DNA from: Undaria pinnatifida
Taxonomy: Eukaryota > Sar > Phaeophyceae > Laminariales > Alariaceae
Direction of reading: 5' to 3'
Assembly: GCA_012845835.1 (NCBI GenBank)
Contig: JABAKD010000021.1
Coordinates: 5,346,477-5,410,476, forward strand
Length of the DNA stretch: 64,000 nucleotides
Of this stretch, positions 41,133 through 52,057 are shown piece after piece. The notes beneath the pieces are model-generated. The model was not told the origin of the DNA, did no database searches, and was given only the letters and a program-made list of their open reading frames with translations. The position numbers and the translations under genes were made by a program. Numbering within the stretch: the first letter of the stretch is position 1; every line of letters begins with the position of its first letter.

Positions 41133-41736
41133 CTGCAAATGATCTTGGGAACGACCCTGCTCAGTCTCGTTCGCTCGTGAGTGGTGGCACAGCTCGAGCG
41201 GTGTCGTTGCCAGATCCCTTACACCCTTGTACCTAAATTTGAGTTTTCTCCCTAAACAAACTGAAAAACGTGAAGACCATTTTTTGCGGGGATGAAAGTG
41301 TTTGGCTTTTCGCGACATTATTTCCCAAAAAAAAGAAGATTTCAGTAACAACCTAAACAAATAGCTTCGTTAGAAACGACCCTAAGCGCAGCAAATCACC
41401 CAGCACAGCACAGCACCGCAAAGCACTGCACAGAGTACGGCATCGCACGGCAGGGCACCGCGGTGCATTGCTGATCTTAGGCAGCCGTGCGCTGCTGAGC
41501 TGAGCTGATCTGGGACCTGGTATAATGTCACTTCGGGCAACAAAAAGAAAAAGGGTGACCTCAAGATTTCGAACAAAAGTTGAACCGTTCCGAAGGTCAT
41601 GGACGGTTGCGGCGTTGAGGTGAAGCAAAAACTCAAATAAAAAATGTAATGTTCCGTAAGTTATGGAAAGAGGCGGGGTGTTCAAGTGGGAGACCTTACA
41701 GGCTGGATTGAGCAAGACGCTCCCAAAATGGCTGGA
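41133..41736. other. Region without a recognisable gene
   Basis: No motif-bearing frame. 41395-41475 is rich in GCAC/CAGCAC strings. 41699-41718 (ACAGGCTGGATTGAGCAAGA) is the inverse of 42443-42462, so it may be the outer end of a larger inverted-repeat element around the hairpin below. Confidence 0.45.
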
Positions 41737-42024
41737 TGCGATTTCCCACGCGATAGTATCGAGTTAGATCCTGAGAATTTGAGACTTGATTGGTACACGC
41801 ACAACAAAGACATTCAAAGCAGCTCAATTATTTTTTTTGATTTTTTCGTGAGTTAGCCCAAAAACAGCAGAATCGCATAAATTGACTTGGAAACAAAGTA
41901 CAGCAAAAAAAAAAAAAAAAAAAAAGAGCTGCTTTGAATGTCTATGTTATGCGTGTACGAATCACGTCTCAAAATTTCAGGACCTAACTCGATAACATCG
42001 CGTGGGAGTGGGAGATCGCAAAAA
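41737..42024. mobile_element. Hairpin (MITE-like) inverted repeat
   Basis: Arms of about 100 bp, 41737-41835 and 41925-42024, are inverse complements with a moderate number of mismatches: CACGCGATAGTATCGAGTTA versus CACGCGATGTTATCGAGTTA, TACACGCACAACAAAGACAT versus TACACGCATAACATAGACAT, and TTCAAAGCAGCTC in both. The loop of about 90 bp contains a run of some 22 A. No coding capacity. It lies inside a weaker, wider pair of inverted strings (41699-41718 and 42443-42462). Confidence 0.85.
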
Positions 42025-43744
42025 TCGATTTCCCCTCAAATACCTGAGTGCAGGGGCAGACGAACATAGGTAAATAAGGGGGTTCGCAGCCCGTAAAACG
42101 GTCGCAAAAGCGACGTGCGCCAGCATGGAGGTCCTCTTCCACTGGTGTGTGGTTGCAGAAGGGGCGCTCAGCGGTGCCATGTTGTCTGCTATTGTAGGGT
42201 GTGTTGTGTTGGTTTTGTGAAAAAAAATTCGCCGCAAAAAAACGATGACGTTTCGGTTTCCTCCAGACCCCTCTGAACCCCATACAAATAGCGGGGGATA
42301 TTCTTCGTTTGAGACAACCTGTCTCCAGGGCTTTTTCGGCAAGACGTGCAAATCCGCTGTGATTGTGTGAGCAAAAGGATATGCCGAACTCCTCCCGATT
42401 CCATTTCGCTGAATAGTTATGGCGTGCAGAACGAAAGTGAGTCTCTTGCTCAATCCAGCCTGTAAGAGATCAGGGGTTCACCAACCTAGCGCTCTCAGGG
42501 AAATGACCAAAAAAATATGTAGTTCTGCCTTTAAACAGCTGTCGCTAGGAACACGCAGAGCTCGATATCTTCAACTGTCGTTGACTAGTCGGGCCACCCG
42601 AGGGCGCCCGTGTGTTTTTTTCCGACACCTCACGTCAAGTTTTCCAAGTTTGCCTCCCGACCAAAAAGGTGAGGGGGGCACCTGACGCCGTCCCCCCCCC
42701 GTAAAACGTCACACGAAATCCTATTTAAACCGAACGCATAAACTAAATCCTATGTAAAACTATGAGCCGAACACAGGGGACGGTAAAGATCTGTCGCCCC
42801 CCGTGCCTGCCAGATAAAATGCTTTCCATATAGTGCTTACATAACGCCGTACATACTAAATCCTTGAAAAAATCCAAGCACAGGGGAGGTAGAGGGGTTC
42901 CCCCCCACCCTGCTAGATACAAAGCCTTCCGTATAGTTCTGTATTACTACTGGGAGGCGACTTATAAGCCACGGCTGCGAAGCGACGGCGACTTCAGCCG
43001 TAGTGGGTGGCACAAAGCAGCTATGACTTAACAGTAACATCGGACAGAGAGCAGGCTGAAGCATGCAGCAATATTTGCGTGCCACTCCAGCCTTAGCCAC
43101 ACCAGCAGCCGGCAGGAGCAACAGCACCCAACAGCACCAAGCAGCAGCAGGCAGCAGAAAGCAGAAAAGCCTGCAGCGTCTATTAGCAGCTAGCCGGAGC
43201 GGCTACAGCAGCTCGGTCCGTGTATTAATGTACAAGACACACGTTCCATAGGACTATTTCCGTGCTCACCTTAGAAGTCCTCTTCTTGATCATGGTACAT
43301 ATCGACACCGACCAGACCCGTGCTGCGATACTGATCTACATTGCATCTCGCTCGTCGTCGCAATTGGTGACCATACATATGGTATTCAACAGAGCCTAGT
43401 TGTGCCCCAGGAACGTCTACATCTGTCAATAGTTAAACCAGAGGACACGTACGTTGTTTCAATGAACACTATGTGCACTAAACATGCCTGCATCCAATAA
43501 TCAACCAAGCACAAGGGCCCCACATTGGTGCCGTCATTCGCCGGCACCCATGCTCCGGGTAGAGCAGGGAGGCACTTGGACTTGTTCGATTCACTATCCG
43601 ATGGAGTAAAAATCGTTACCACACAATACATAGTCTATGCGTGTAGAACGAAAGGTAATCCCACGAGATCGATATAGACGAACAGTGGACTACTTACTTC
43701 TGCCGTTTCGTGCGTGAAACCGATTCGGAGCTTCGTCGCTGACC
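42025..43744. other. Region without a recognisable gene
   Basis: Overlapping frames without motifs. A CAG-rich patch lies at 43070-43225. At about 43510-43580 the minus strand can be read as NKSKCLPALPGAWVPANDG, closely resembling a plus-strand reading at 39872-39930; see findings. No gene is supported. Confidence 0.4.
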
Positions 43745-43764
43745 TGTACTCTCAACGAGGACAC

Positions 43765-43965
43765 ACACCGAGTAATACGCGCGATCGGAGTATCACTCAC
43801 AGCTAGCAAAGATGAGTTTCGACAAAATCTTCGATCTCACAGCTGGTGTGTATCTAGAGTTATTATATAAATGAAAATACACTCCAGCTGTGAGATCAAA
43901 TATTTTGCCGAAGCTCATCTTTGCAAGCTGTGTGTGATACTCCGATCGCGCGTATTACGGGTTGT
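43765..43965. repeat. Palindrome of two FB tips at the left edge of FB-3
   Basis: A right-type tip (CGCGATCGGAGTATCACTCA, GATGAGTTTCGACAAAATCT, CTCACAGCTGGTGTGTATCT) faces the left tip of FB-3 (GAAAATACACTCCAGCTGTG, GATCAAATATTTTGCCGAAG, GCAAGCTGTGTGTGATACTC) across a spacer of about 25 bp (AGAGTTATTATATAAAT). Confidence 0.8.
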
Positions 43966-44029
43966 GTGTTCTCATTAAGGATATAGGTCGGCGACTCCCC
44001 TTGCAACTACAGTGTAGCTATCAGGGTCA

Positions 44030-44535
44030 ACAGGGTGATGTTAGTCAGTCTGTGCGCGAAACCTAAAACCCGTTTCTGAGGGGGACAAAATCTGATAGCT
44101 GTGAAAAGAAATGCATCATTTTATCAAGTGAATCCTGTGAGTCGAATACCCGGCTAGGGGAGAGCGGGGTTTTGAAGGACGTGGAGGCTCAAAAGGGGGC
44201 GGGGAAAGTGGGGGGGGGGGAGGGGGAAGGGGGGGGAAGCTCAATTTGTGCGTGGAGACTATAAGTCCTTCAAGGGGATAAATCTCACGGTTTTGGAAAG
44301 AATGCACCAGTTTATCATCGGGGGGAGGGTGGGGACGGGACGGGCGGGGCAGCTCAATCTGTGCGTGGTCACTACACGTGTTTCAATGAGGATAAATGTA
44401 ATGATTTTGGAAAGAATGCACCAGTTTATCATGTATATCCTGTAAGACGCACAACCAGTGAGTAGAGAGCGGAGTGTTCGAGGGAGTGGGAGTAGGGTGG
44501 GGGGGTTGGGGAGGTGCGGGGTGGGGGGTTTATAT
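44030..44535 (+). repeat. FB-3 left-arm subterminal repeats
   Basis: GTCAGTCTGTGCGCG, CTGATAGCTGTGAAAAGAAA, GCATCATTTTATCAAGTGAA, followed by three G-run spacers with GGGGATAAATCTCACGG, CACCAGTTTATCATCG and GAGGATAAATGTAATGA. Less G-rich than the FB-2 arm. Confidence 0.8.
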
Positions 44536-45050
44536 AATATAGTTCAATCGGATAAATCCGAGCCCACACGTGGACTGACCCTCTGCTCTGGCCACAAAGA
44601 GACGATTTGAGTCTGTTTCTTAATGTTTTGCCTCAGACAAGTATCCAGGGCCAGAAAGGGGGTGGCCATATACGCTGCATGTTCTCTACGTATCCAGCGA
44701 GAGGCGCGCGCTAAGTCACAGTTGCTATACACTATTTATGACAGTACGTAGATCCGATTGTCTTTGTGCGTATAGTCTCATCGTGGACAGACTTACTGAC
44801 GGTATGCTAAGCGTGAAACACGTTGTCGCTGCCTTCGTCATTCAATTCCGCGAATGCTGTTGTAATGCTCTTACGTGTTGCTGTAGATGGCTCTCATATG
44901 GTACTTAGAGTATGAGTAGTACGCGATAGCACACTGAACTACTCATAGGAATTTGGCGGTTAAGAATTTCAAGCTCGAATTTCAGACGAAAATTTCAAAA
45001 CGTATACCAGGTATCTGGTATGGCCTTTTTGTCTAGTCGCTGGTCGCTCA
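44536..45050. other. FB-3 interior, nothing recognised
   Basis: No gene or repeat recognised. Confidence 0.4.
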
Positions 45051-45261
45051 TTGGCCGGGTATCGTACACAGAGTAACCGCCATCTGGGGATGATAGGGAC
45101 CCATCCCAGGATCACAATCCATCCACACATACAACTCGGACAACCCGGGAAAGAACGAACGAACACGGACATCACCATGATTGATACCTCCCCGCGCAGT
45201 GGGGAAGTCCCCGACCTCACCGACCGGCCAATCTCTGACTGTCTGAGGGTCGTAAATTACT

Positions 45262-45672
45262 ATGCCAGCACCACCCGGAAGCGATAGGTTCCCATCCCAG
45301 GTCCAGATGTCATTCTATATGCTTAATCGTTCGACAAATCGGGGAAGAAATCCGAGTTCTCTAGGGACGACGCCGCCCCCCACGATGTGGAAAACCCTAA
45401 TTCCGTTTTCTAAAATCGCTTGTTGGTTCGAGTTTTACAGCGCCTCCCCACCCCGTAAAAATATGCTAGAGACTCACCCATCAATGAGGGGCAGTTCCGT
45501 CGCAAACAGGGTAGACAGGGCCCTATCCGCGGTGCAGAAATCCTCCGAATATCTACACTTCAACAACGCGGGAACTAAAACGATGATCTCCCGGGTACCT
45601 CCCCGCACGGCGTGTCAACCCCGACCCCGTTGGCTTATTTATGATTGGCTGGTGGGCTTTGACCCAATATAA
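45262..45672 (+). CDS. Unrecognised 136-residue ORF
   Basis: ATG at 45262 to TAA at 45672, with mixed, protein-like composition (several Trp, a central helix-prone part with VDRALSAVQKSSEYLHF). No family recognised. It lies in the FB-3 segment that has no counterpart in FB-2. The start of the frame (GATAGGTTCCCATCCCAGG) resembles an upstream string (GATAGGGACCCATCCCAGG at 45090), so part of it derives from a local duplication. It may be chance. Confidence 0.3.
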   Translation: MPAPPGSDRFPSQVQMSFYMLNRSTNRGRNPSSLGTTPPPTMWKTLIPFSKIACWFEFYSASPPRKNMLETHPSMRGSSVANRVDRALSAVQKSSEYLHFNNAGTKTMISRVPPRTACQPRPRWLIYDWLVGFDPI

Positions 45673-45839
45673 GCTCACAACAATTTCGAGCGGCTGGGGT
45701 TTGCTCTGCATACTTCTCGCATACGCCAAAAACATTCGCAAAGCGAGCGCAATTCGACCAGTTATATTATTTGCATTATAGATCGCACAATAGAACGATT
45801 TTGGTATTACATCAGGTTGGCGACCGGCTCTATAGTCTA

Positions 45840-45972
45840 TAGCCCACTAAATATATCCAATCAGCAATCAACAGCGAGGAGCACGTCAGCTAGGAAGAAA
45901 CACAATACAAGGCTCTGTACAAGTATAGTTCACTAGAGATATCCAATCAGCAATCAACAGCAAGGAGCACCT
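45840..45972 (+). repeat. ~80-bp tandem duplication
   Basis: ATATCCAATCAGCAATCAAC followed by AGC(G/A)AGGAGCAC occurs at about 45855 and 45939, each preceded by TATAGT and CACTA. Two imperfect copies. Confidence 0.75.
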
Positions 45973-46129
45973 AACCATTTGAAAAAAGTTAAATTATTCT
46001 AACGACGTTCGCTGTGAGTTCTAATGACAATTTAGGGACGATACTCACCTTTGCAAGCTGCGTACTAAATTATCGATCGCCCGCCACTTCATTTGTCAGC
46101 TGCGTAACAGCACGACAGCCACAGCAACG

Positions 46130-46202
46130 AAGACAGGCACCACGCAACCATAAAGCACGCCTTCCACAGGCACCACGCAACGACAAAGCACGCCTTCCAC
46201 AC
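46130..46202 (+). repeat. ~36-bp tandem duplication
   Basis: CAGGCACCACGCAAC followed by AAAGCACGCCTTCCAC occurs twice, at 46134-46165 and 46167-46202. The two overlapping minus-strand frames here are repetitive and not supported as genes. Confidence 0.75.
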
Positions 46203-46985
46203 CTCTTATATTTCTCCAAATAATCTTCTCTGGGAAAAGAACCACCCGTCGATGCGATACCAGCACGAATGCATGCCACTGGCTTCTTCCGTGGATACCG
46301 TCTACCACTACGACCATCGCTTGACGCAGCTTAACAACAGGAAGGGTTCTTCCCCTTGTTGTTTGAGTCGAAAATGTATTCTCTGTGTTTCTACACTTCC
46401 CATGCCATTAGTCAGACGGAAAGCGTGTGTCTAATAGAGCATCATCAGTGCGTGTGCTCGTACATTTACCAACCGTATATTTTTTTCACAAGTAAACTAT
46501 GTCGATGTGCGTGAACTCGTATAATACCACCCTCGAGGCCGAGGACGCGGCCACTCGTAATTCTGATGTTTGGCTTTTTCAGGCGTATCAATCATAATCA
46601 CTACCTCCTCGCTTTAGTCGTGCGTGCGATTGCCACGTCTATCTATGCACGTGATTACCTACCGAGACTGATTAAACTAATGCACTATGATACCTACCGC
46701 AGTACGATGGGCATTTTTTTCACGGTACTATTCTTTGTTTTTAGACAAAATATTACGCCAAGTTGAAAATAATGTCTTGCTAAGAATCATTTTCCCGGGT
46801 ATCAGTCTTTCAAGCTCTGCAGACGTCACACAAAACAAACGCTAGGAGAGGGTGAGTACCACCCCGATCATTCAAAACATTAGCAACTACCGTCTGGAAA
46901 GAATGTCAATGTTACCAAGTATCACGCGCTGCAGACAACGTCAAGATACAGCCGAAGGCTCGACAGTACCTCCTCAAAATACAAC
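46203..46985. other. FB-3 interior, nothing recognised
   Basis: No gene, RNA or repeat that I can support. Confidence 0.4.
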
Positions 46986-46989
46986 AATT

Positions 46990-47215
46990 GTTGCAACTTC
47001 TCGCTTGTCTCGATCATGCCCCATCCGCGCTCACGTCAATATCAGGAACGCATAAGGCAGGGTGAGGGGCGGTGGAGTCGCCCCCCGAAGACTGCGTTAA
47101 AACAAAACGATTTGACCGAGAAACTCCAGTTCCGTGAATCCCATACTGTGGCCGAGACGACACAAACTCCTGACCAAATCCCTGTCCCCTCAAAAATAGA
47201 ATCATTGTATTGAGT
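46990..47215 (-). repeat. Inverted copy of the ~335-bp satellite unit
   Basis: The inverse complement matches the 36.6-37.6 kb array: CCCATCCGCGCTCACGTC, ATAAGGCAGGGTGAGGG, AAACGATTTGACC, AACTCCAGTTC and CCAAATCCCTGTCC correspond to blocks of that unit in reverse order. A single dispersed copy, so the unit was mobile or has been rearranged. Confidence 0.75.
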
Positions 47216-47699
47216 TGAAATAGCAAAATCAGGTCGTTCTTCACGTTGAATTTTGTATTGTGCTATTGCGCACCTAGCTACACAGCTAATGAACGCATCG
47301 CGGGTAGCAAGGACAACGCCATATGCTTGTATTTGTGGTCGCCATTTGTCATGGCCCTTGATTTGAAGAACAACCGTCCGTCGAGGGAACGGTGCAAATC
47401 GTGGTCTCCTTCGAATCGGTGCGGAACCGGATTGAACTTGCATGTTTGAAAAACAAAAACCGACATGCGCAGGTTTCGATCGGAAAAATCCATTATTGCT
47501 GTAGAGTCACTCACCAAGGCACACCCATTGGATGTTGACGTGTGGCCACTACACTGTGAAGATGTACCTATGTAGTCTCAGGCTTTGCGCTAAGATTCAT
47601 GAAGGCTCTTCGGGTTCGGGTTAACCCCTTTAGAGGCCCCAAATCCTTCCCTATACTAACTTCAAGAAAAATTATCCCCAACGAGGGGTTCCAGTTGTG

Positions 47700-48200
47700 A
47701 AGGGGTTAACTGATATATCCCCTCTCAACTTCGTTCTAAGCCCCCCGAAGCAGTTTTCTCGGCGTACATCAATACGTGTTGCGGATATGCACAACAGGCC
47801 AACCCCCCCCAACTACTGCAAACTAATATGTATTTGAAAACACCACTCTATAACAACACGATAACGAAGTCTAGAACATCACCAAAAACATACACGTACA
47901 ACAACCACGCGAACACAAAGTAGTACGTGTTCAAAAACACCACTCTGAAACAACACGATAGCGAAGCCTAGAACATCAACTAAAACAGCCACACGGACGA
48001 AAAATATTTTGCATTCGAAAACACCACTCTGAAACAACACGATAACGAAGTCTAGAACATCAACCGCGAATGCCCACACACTAAAACGATATACACGTCT
48101 ACATACAAAACCCAGTCAAAAGATGGAACCCATATACCCTGGGTTACAAATGGAGGTCCCTACGAGTCAGAGACATCACGTACCTGGTAAGTCTACATAA
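47700..48200 (+). repeat. FB-3 interior block homologous to FB-2 23.87-24.53 kb
   Basis: AACTTCGTTCTAAGCCCCCC, GAAGCAGTTTTCTCGGCGTA, three units with CACGATAACGAAGTCTAGAA, and GGAACCCATATACCCTGGGT align in order with FB-2. The first strings also include a CCCCTTTAGAGGCCCC-containing lead-in. Confidence 0.8.
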
Positions 48201-48225
48201 AGTCTTTACAAAAACCTAATATGCG

Positions 48226-48336
48226 TCACAAGTGATCGTTGCCAAATGACAGGTTCATCCGGAACGCAAGAACAAACAAAACGAGAGACTGGGTAATCGC
48301 AGCAGCGAAACTCATTACGGCATTCGCCCACCATAT
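48226..48336 (-). CDS. FB-3 counterpart of the short hydrophobic ORF
   Basis: The frame reads IWWANAVMSFAAAITQSLVL and then a hydrophobic run ending MNLSFGNDHL and TGA, aligned codon for codon with 24555-24665. The position of Met is Ile here, so it is unlikely to start at that codon. An alternative overlapping frame with many Cys (MPKTNFKGSDMVGECRNEF) is also open in both copies. Function unknown. Confidence 0.25.
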   Translation of the reverse strand: MWWANAVMSFAAAITQSLVLFVLAFRMNLSFGNDHL

Positions 48337-48567
48337 CGCTTCCCTTGAAATTGGTTTTGGGCATCAGAGAACTGGGTCCAACGCATGCCCATAGTGTCTT
48401 AGGTGGAGTGAGGAGCGGTAGTACAAAATGAAGTGCGCTGCTCAATAACCTGTTCCTGACCGTCGGTATACTGAAAAACTTCGGGCCGCGTCTCCTCTGT
48501 ATCAGGGGTGTGTGTGCGGAATTTTATTTGTCGTTTTCAAGCAAGCGGTTGCGTTGACATATACCTG

Positions 48568-48883
48568 CGCCGGTCGCCCCGGTGGCGGTAGCGTATCAGG
48601 TTATCCTCAGGCCTGGTATAGGTCAGTTTCGTGAGTTCGAGCCCCGCCGAGTGCATACTCGTATAAAGTCGTTGGGACTTTTTCTCGTGCACAAATTGAC
48701 TTGCGGAAAGCGCGAGAGCGTTAGTTAGCAACCAACCCTCGATGAAAAATCGACGAGCAGCGGGATTGCTGAACCCTATGCGCGATAAAAATTGAGGGCA
48801 AGAACCGGGGGGGAGAAGATACGATACCTGTGACCACGGCTTGTCCAGAAGCTGGAAAGTAAAAGTGTGAGAGAAAAAAGAAA
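48568..48883 (+). mobile_element. SINE copy 3, full length, inserted in FB-3
   Basis: tRNA-like head (GGTGGCGGTAGCGTATCAGG in the A-box area, with six extra bases relative to copy 2, and B box GAGTTCGAGCCCC at 48633-48645), body as in copies 1 and 2, A-rich tail (GAGAGAAAAAAGAAA). It is flanked by ATATACCTG on the left and ATACTACCTG on the right. FB-2 at 24876-24900 has the uninterrupted sequence CATATACTACCTGGCTTG, so this is a filled site with a target-site duplication of about 7-10 bp. Confidence 0.9.
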
Positions 48884-49080
48884 ATACTACCTGCTGGCTT
48901 GATTTAAAGGAAAGGAACACCACTCGGCGATCATCTACTACACGCTAGGGCATGTTTCCATGAGCACCACTAACAAGAGCACCAGACATGAACGCGACAT
49001 CTACAGGACCGCAACATCTTCAACGACAGTGGGGAGAAAACAGGGCGTATAATCGTAATGTAAAAAAGAAGTACAGGCAG

Positions 49081-49660
49081 CTATGTTAACACTGCGGTAG
49101 ACCACACTGCCAACCTATTACGCAAGGAATATCGTGCTCCGGCCGTTTGCATGCTCGCCTGACGACCTCTACCAAACGCAGTAGCACATGCCTAACAAAG
49201 TAAAGTCACCGTCGCGTTCAATATTGGTGACATCGCATGCCCACGTCACCTCGCTTGGTGTATTTGTAAAATGTATCTCTGTCTTTGAGTTGGCGACCTC
49301 AGATCCCCACATAGGCACGGCAAAAATCATGGGCGTAAAATCGTCCATGTGAGACAATAATAATGTGAAAAGGAGGTACAGACAGATGTGTTTAAATTGC
49401 GGTAAACCGCACTACCAACTTATTACGTAAGGTATTCCGCGCACATACCGTCTGTCTGCATGATCGCCTCCCAACCTATGCCAATCGCAGTATGACCAAA
49501 CGAAGTAACGTAATTGAGCGCGTGTACACTAAAGCGTTCATTTCAAAACAATTACGATTCGATTTTCTCCCTTTCGTTCTCAATGGCGGTGACATTAGGA
49601 TGACCACATCACCTCGCCTGTTCAATTTGGCAATATGTATATCTTCCTTATAATAAGCGA
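49081..49660 (-). repeat. FB-3 interior block homologous to FB-2 25.1-26.2 kb
   Basis: CACTGCGGTAGACCACACTG, CCAACCTATTACGCAAGG, GTGACATCGCATGCCCACGT and ATGTATCTCTGTCTT align with FB-2. The minus strand carries the WGSEVANSKTEIHFTNT reading at about 49250-49300. Fewer tandem copies are present than in FB-2. Confidence 0.75.
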
Positions 49661-49879
49661 TGTCAGAAAATAATGATATTTACATGATTGTACCGATCGA
49701 TTGAAATATTCTAGCTTTCGATCTATGTACAATAACAAGTTTGAAAGCTTTTAACACGTTGTTCACTACACCTAACTGGGTTGCATACTACATGCAACAT
49801 CACACCTTCTACAAAAATAAACATTACCAGGTGTGGGTGATCAAAAGGGGTGTATTTTTGCAACAATCGTCACATTCGT

Positions 49880-50900
49880 TCCCTTTAAGGGTTTATAGTT
49901 TCCGCGCACATATTGAAATGCTTGCCCCCCCCCCCTCCCCCCCCCCGATCCCTCTTGTTCAAACGCCCCACCTGAAATCAAAATCTATTAGAGTAGTAAA
50001 CACTACCAGCCAGCTGATAGCATCTTAATATCCATCTAGCCATCCATGCCGAAGTTCCAACTCATCTCCGCCCGCCGCCCACCCCATCCCCCCTTTTTGT
50101 TCCCCGCCCAGTTCGTTCAAACGCCCCAGTTACAATCGACATCGGCCAGAGTAATAAACACTTCTAAGCAATTGATATCACGTCATTATCTTTCCAGCCA
50201 TCCATGACGTAGCTTTCACTCATCCCCCCTTCCCCCCTCTAACGCCCCCTCCTTCCCCACACCCCGCACGATCGCCAAGACCCAGCACCGCCCGTCTAGC
50301 AACACCCTACATATAAAATTTATACGCGCGATTGGAGGATCACACACAATGTTGCGAACATCAGTGTCGACCAAATCCTTGATCTCATAGCTGGAGTGTG
50401 TATATTAATATTAAATGTGACATAAACCTCTTGAACCCCGCCCCCCCCCCCCCTCCCCCCGCTTTTTTTTTTCTTCTTTCCTCTTCTCGCGTTCTCTTGC
50501 TTAAACGCCCCACCTACTATCGAAATCCGCCATAGTAGTAAACAATTACGCGCCCAGGATATCGACTCGTTATCGTTTTAGAGCCGTCCATGCCGCTGCT
50601 GCAATTCACATCCACCCCCGCCCCCAACGCCCCCTCCTTCCTCACCACCCGCACCTACATATATGCGACCTAAAGTCCCCCCCCCCCCCCCCACCCCCCG
50701 CCGCCCCCCCGGCACATTCCCCCCCCCCCTCCCACACAAGAAGGATTTATAATTTCCACGCACAAATTGACCTGCCCCACCCGTCCCCTCCCCCCCCTTC
50801 CCCCCTCCCGCCCCCTCCCCCTCTCCCGCACCCCTTTTGATCGAAATCAGGACCCCACGTCTTGGAAACTCCGCCCTCCCCTCACCGGTTATTCGACTTA
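49880..50900 (-). repeat. FB-3 right-arm subterminal repeats with C tracts
   Basis: C runs at 49923-49945, 50438-50460, 50678-50700 and 50722-50730, separated by the same spacers as FB-2: AAACGCCCCACCT, CATCCATGCCG, TATCTTTCCAGCCATCCATG, CACCGGTTATTCGACTTACA. One unit contains an FB-tip-like string (GATCTCATAGCTGGAGTGTG) at 50380. Confidence 0.8.
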
Positions 50901-51384
50901 CAGCATTCACTTGATAAACTGATGCATTTCCTTCCACAGCCGTCAGATTTTGTCCCCTCAGAAACGGGTTTTATAGTTTACGCGCACAGACTGCCTAACA
51001 TCACCCTGTTGGCCCTGATATCTGCACTGTAGTTGCAAGGGGATTCGTCGACCTATATCCTTAATGAGGACACACAACCCGTAATGCGCGCGATCGGAGT
51101 ATCACACACAGCTTGCCAAGATGAGTTTCGACAGAATGTTCGATCTCACAGCTGGAGTATAATTTAATTTTTATAATATATTCCTCTTCTCTAAACTGTG
51201 TTTGAGAAAACCGAAGGTGTAGTCTAACCCGATACTCGATCGGATCGTCTCGGTAAACGTCAGTCGCTGTTACTACACAAACAGTTGTATTCTATAACTA
51301 GTATGAGTTTCAGTCACTACCCATGATTAGGCACGCGTCTGTTTCCTTGGAGACCATTCGCCCCATGCCTGTAATTGTACTTAC

Positions 51385-51502
51385 AAAGCCAGGACGCGTC
51401 CCCAGGGTTGACTTCTCTCGCCGGCTCTTCAGAATAACAGTACAGCGTTGTCTCCTGGCTGCTGTCCACGATCATAGTCCGGTTCGCGATGTTCCAGTAG
51501 AA
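51385..51502 (-). CDS. Modular gene: third module, Trp exon
   Basis: Acceptor TTTGTTTGCAG precedes the exon and donor GTAAGTAC follows; 118 bp, phase 0 to phase 1. It encodes FYWNIANRTMIVDSS, LYCYSEE and VNPGDASWL. The equivalent exon at 56379-56496 is also exactly 118 bp. The next exon should begin with GT or GC followed by an Asp codon, but I cannot find it before the FB-3 right tip at 51172, so the gene may be truncated there or continue beyond the insertion. Confidence 0.65.
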
Positions 51503-52057
51503 CTGCAAACAAACGCATTTTTCGGTATTTGTTGCACTGCCTGTTGAACGACAATACGTGGCCGCTGAAGACAGAAGTCAACAGGTCGTTTCAAAGGGAT
51601 ATCTATCGGGCACATTGTGTGTTTGTCGATCATGCAACGTTATACACTCTAGCTGCGGCAGGGGTATTAGTCGCATTTATACATACATATACCGACAGCG
51701 CCTCTGGTGATCCCCCCGGCTCCGCACCTAGCAACTGAATATTGACGCACAATGCGGATTGAACACGACCATATATCCACAGTAGTATGGTCGCGCAATC
51801 GAAAGAAAGGTTCTAGGAGGTCAACGTCGGGTTCACATACTTCAGTATTTCCTCACTTGAGGATCCCGGGCAAGCGGTATCTGTGATCGTTTATATCTGC
51901 AACACCTATACAGCAGAAAGCCACCTTTGCAGTGATGCCAGCGCGGCATAGACTAACTACAGCCACGATATGAACCATGGGATTGTAACACGTGGAACAT
52001 AATTTTCATCAATGTGAGGGCTGGCATTGAACAGTTTACCGTGTAATCGTGACTCAC

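Larger units (their letters stand above)
43872..51172. mobile_element. FB-3: long-inverted-repeat element, ~7.3 kb
   Basis: The left tip and arm (43872-44460) and the inverted right arm and tip (50040-51172; TTTATAGTTTACGCGCACAG, CACCCTGTTGGCCCTGATAT, ATGCGCGCGATCGGAGTATC) bracket an interior that matches FB-2 between about 47.7 and 49.9 kb. The SINE at 48568-48883 was inserted into it. About 3.2 kb (44.5-47.7 kb) is absent from FB-2 or hidden by the gap, and contains no transposase that I recognise. The element lies just downstream (in gene sense) of the last identified exon of the modular gene, whose 3' end it may have displaced. Confidence 0.75.
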
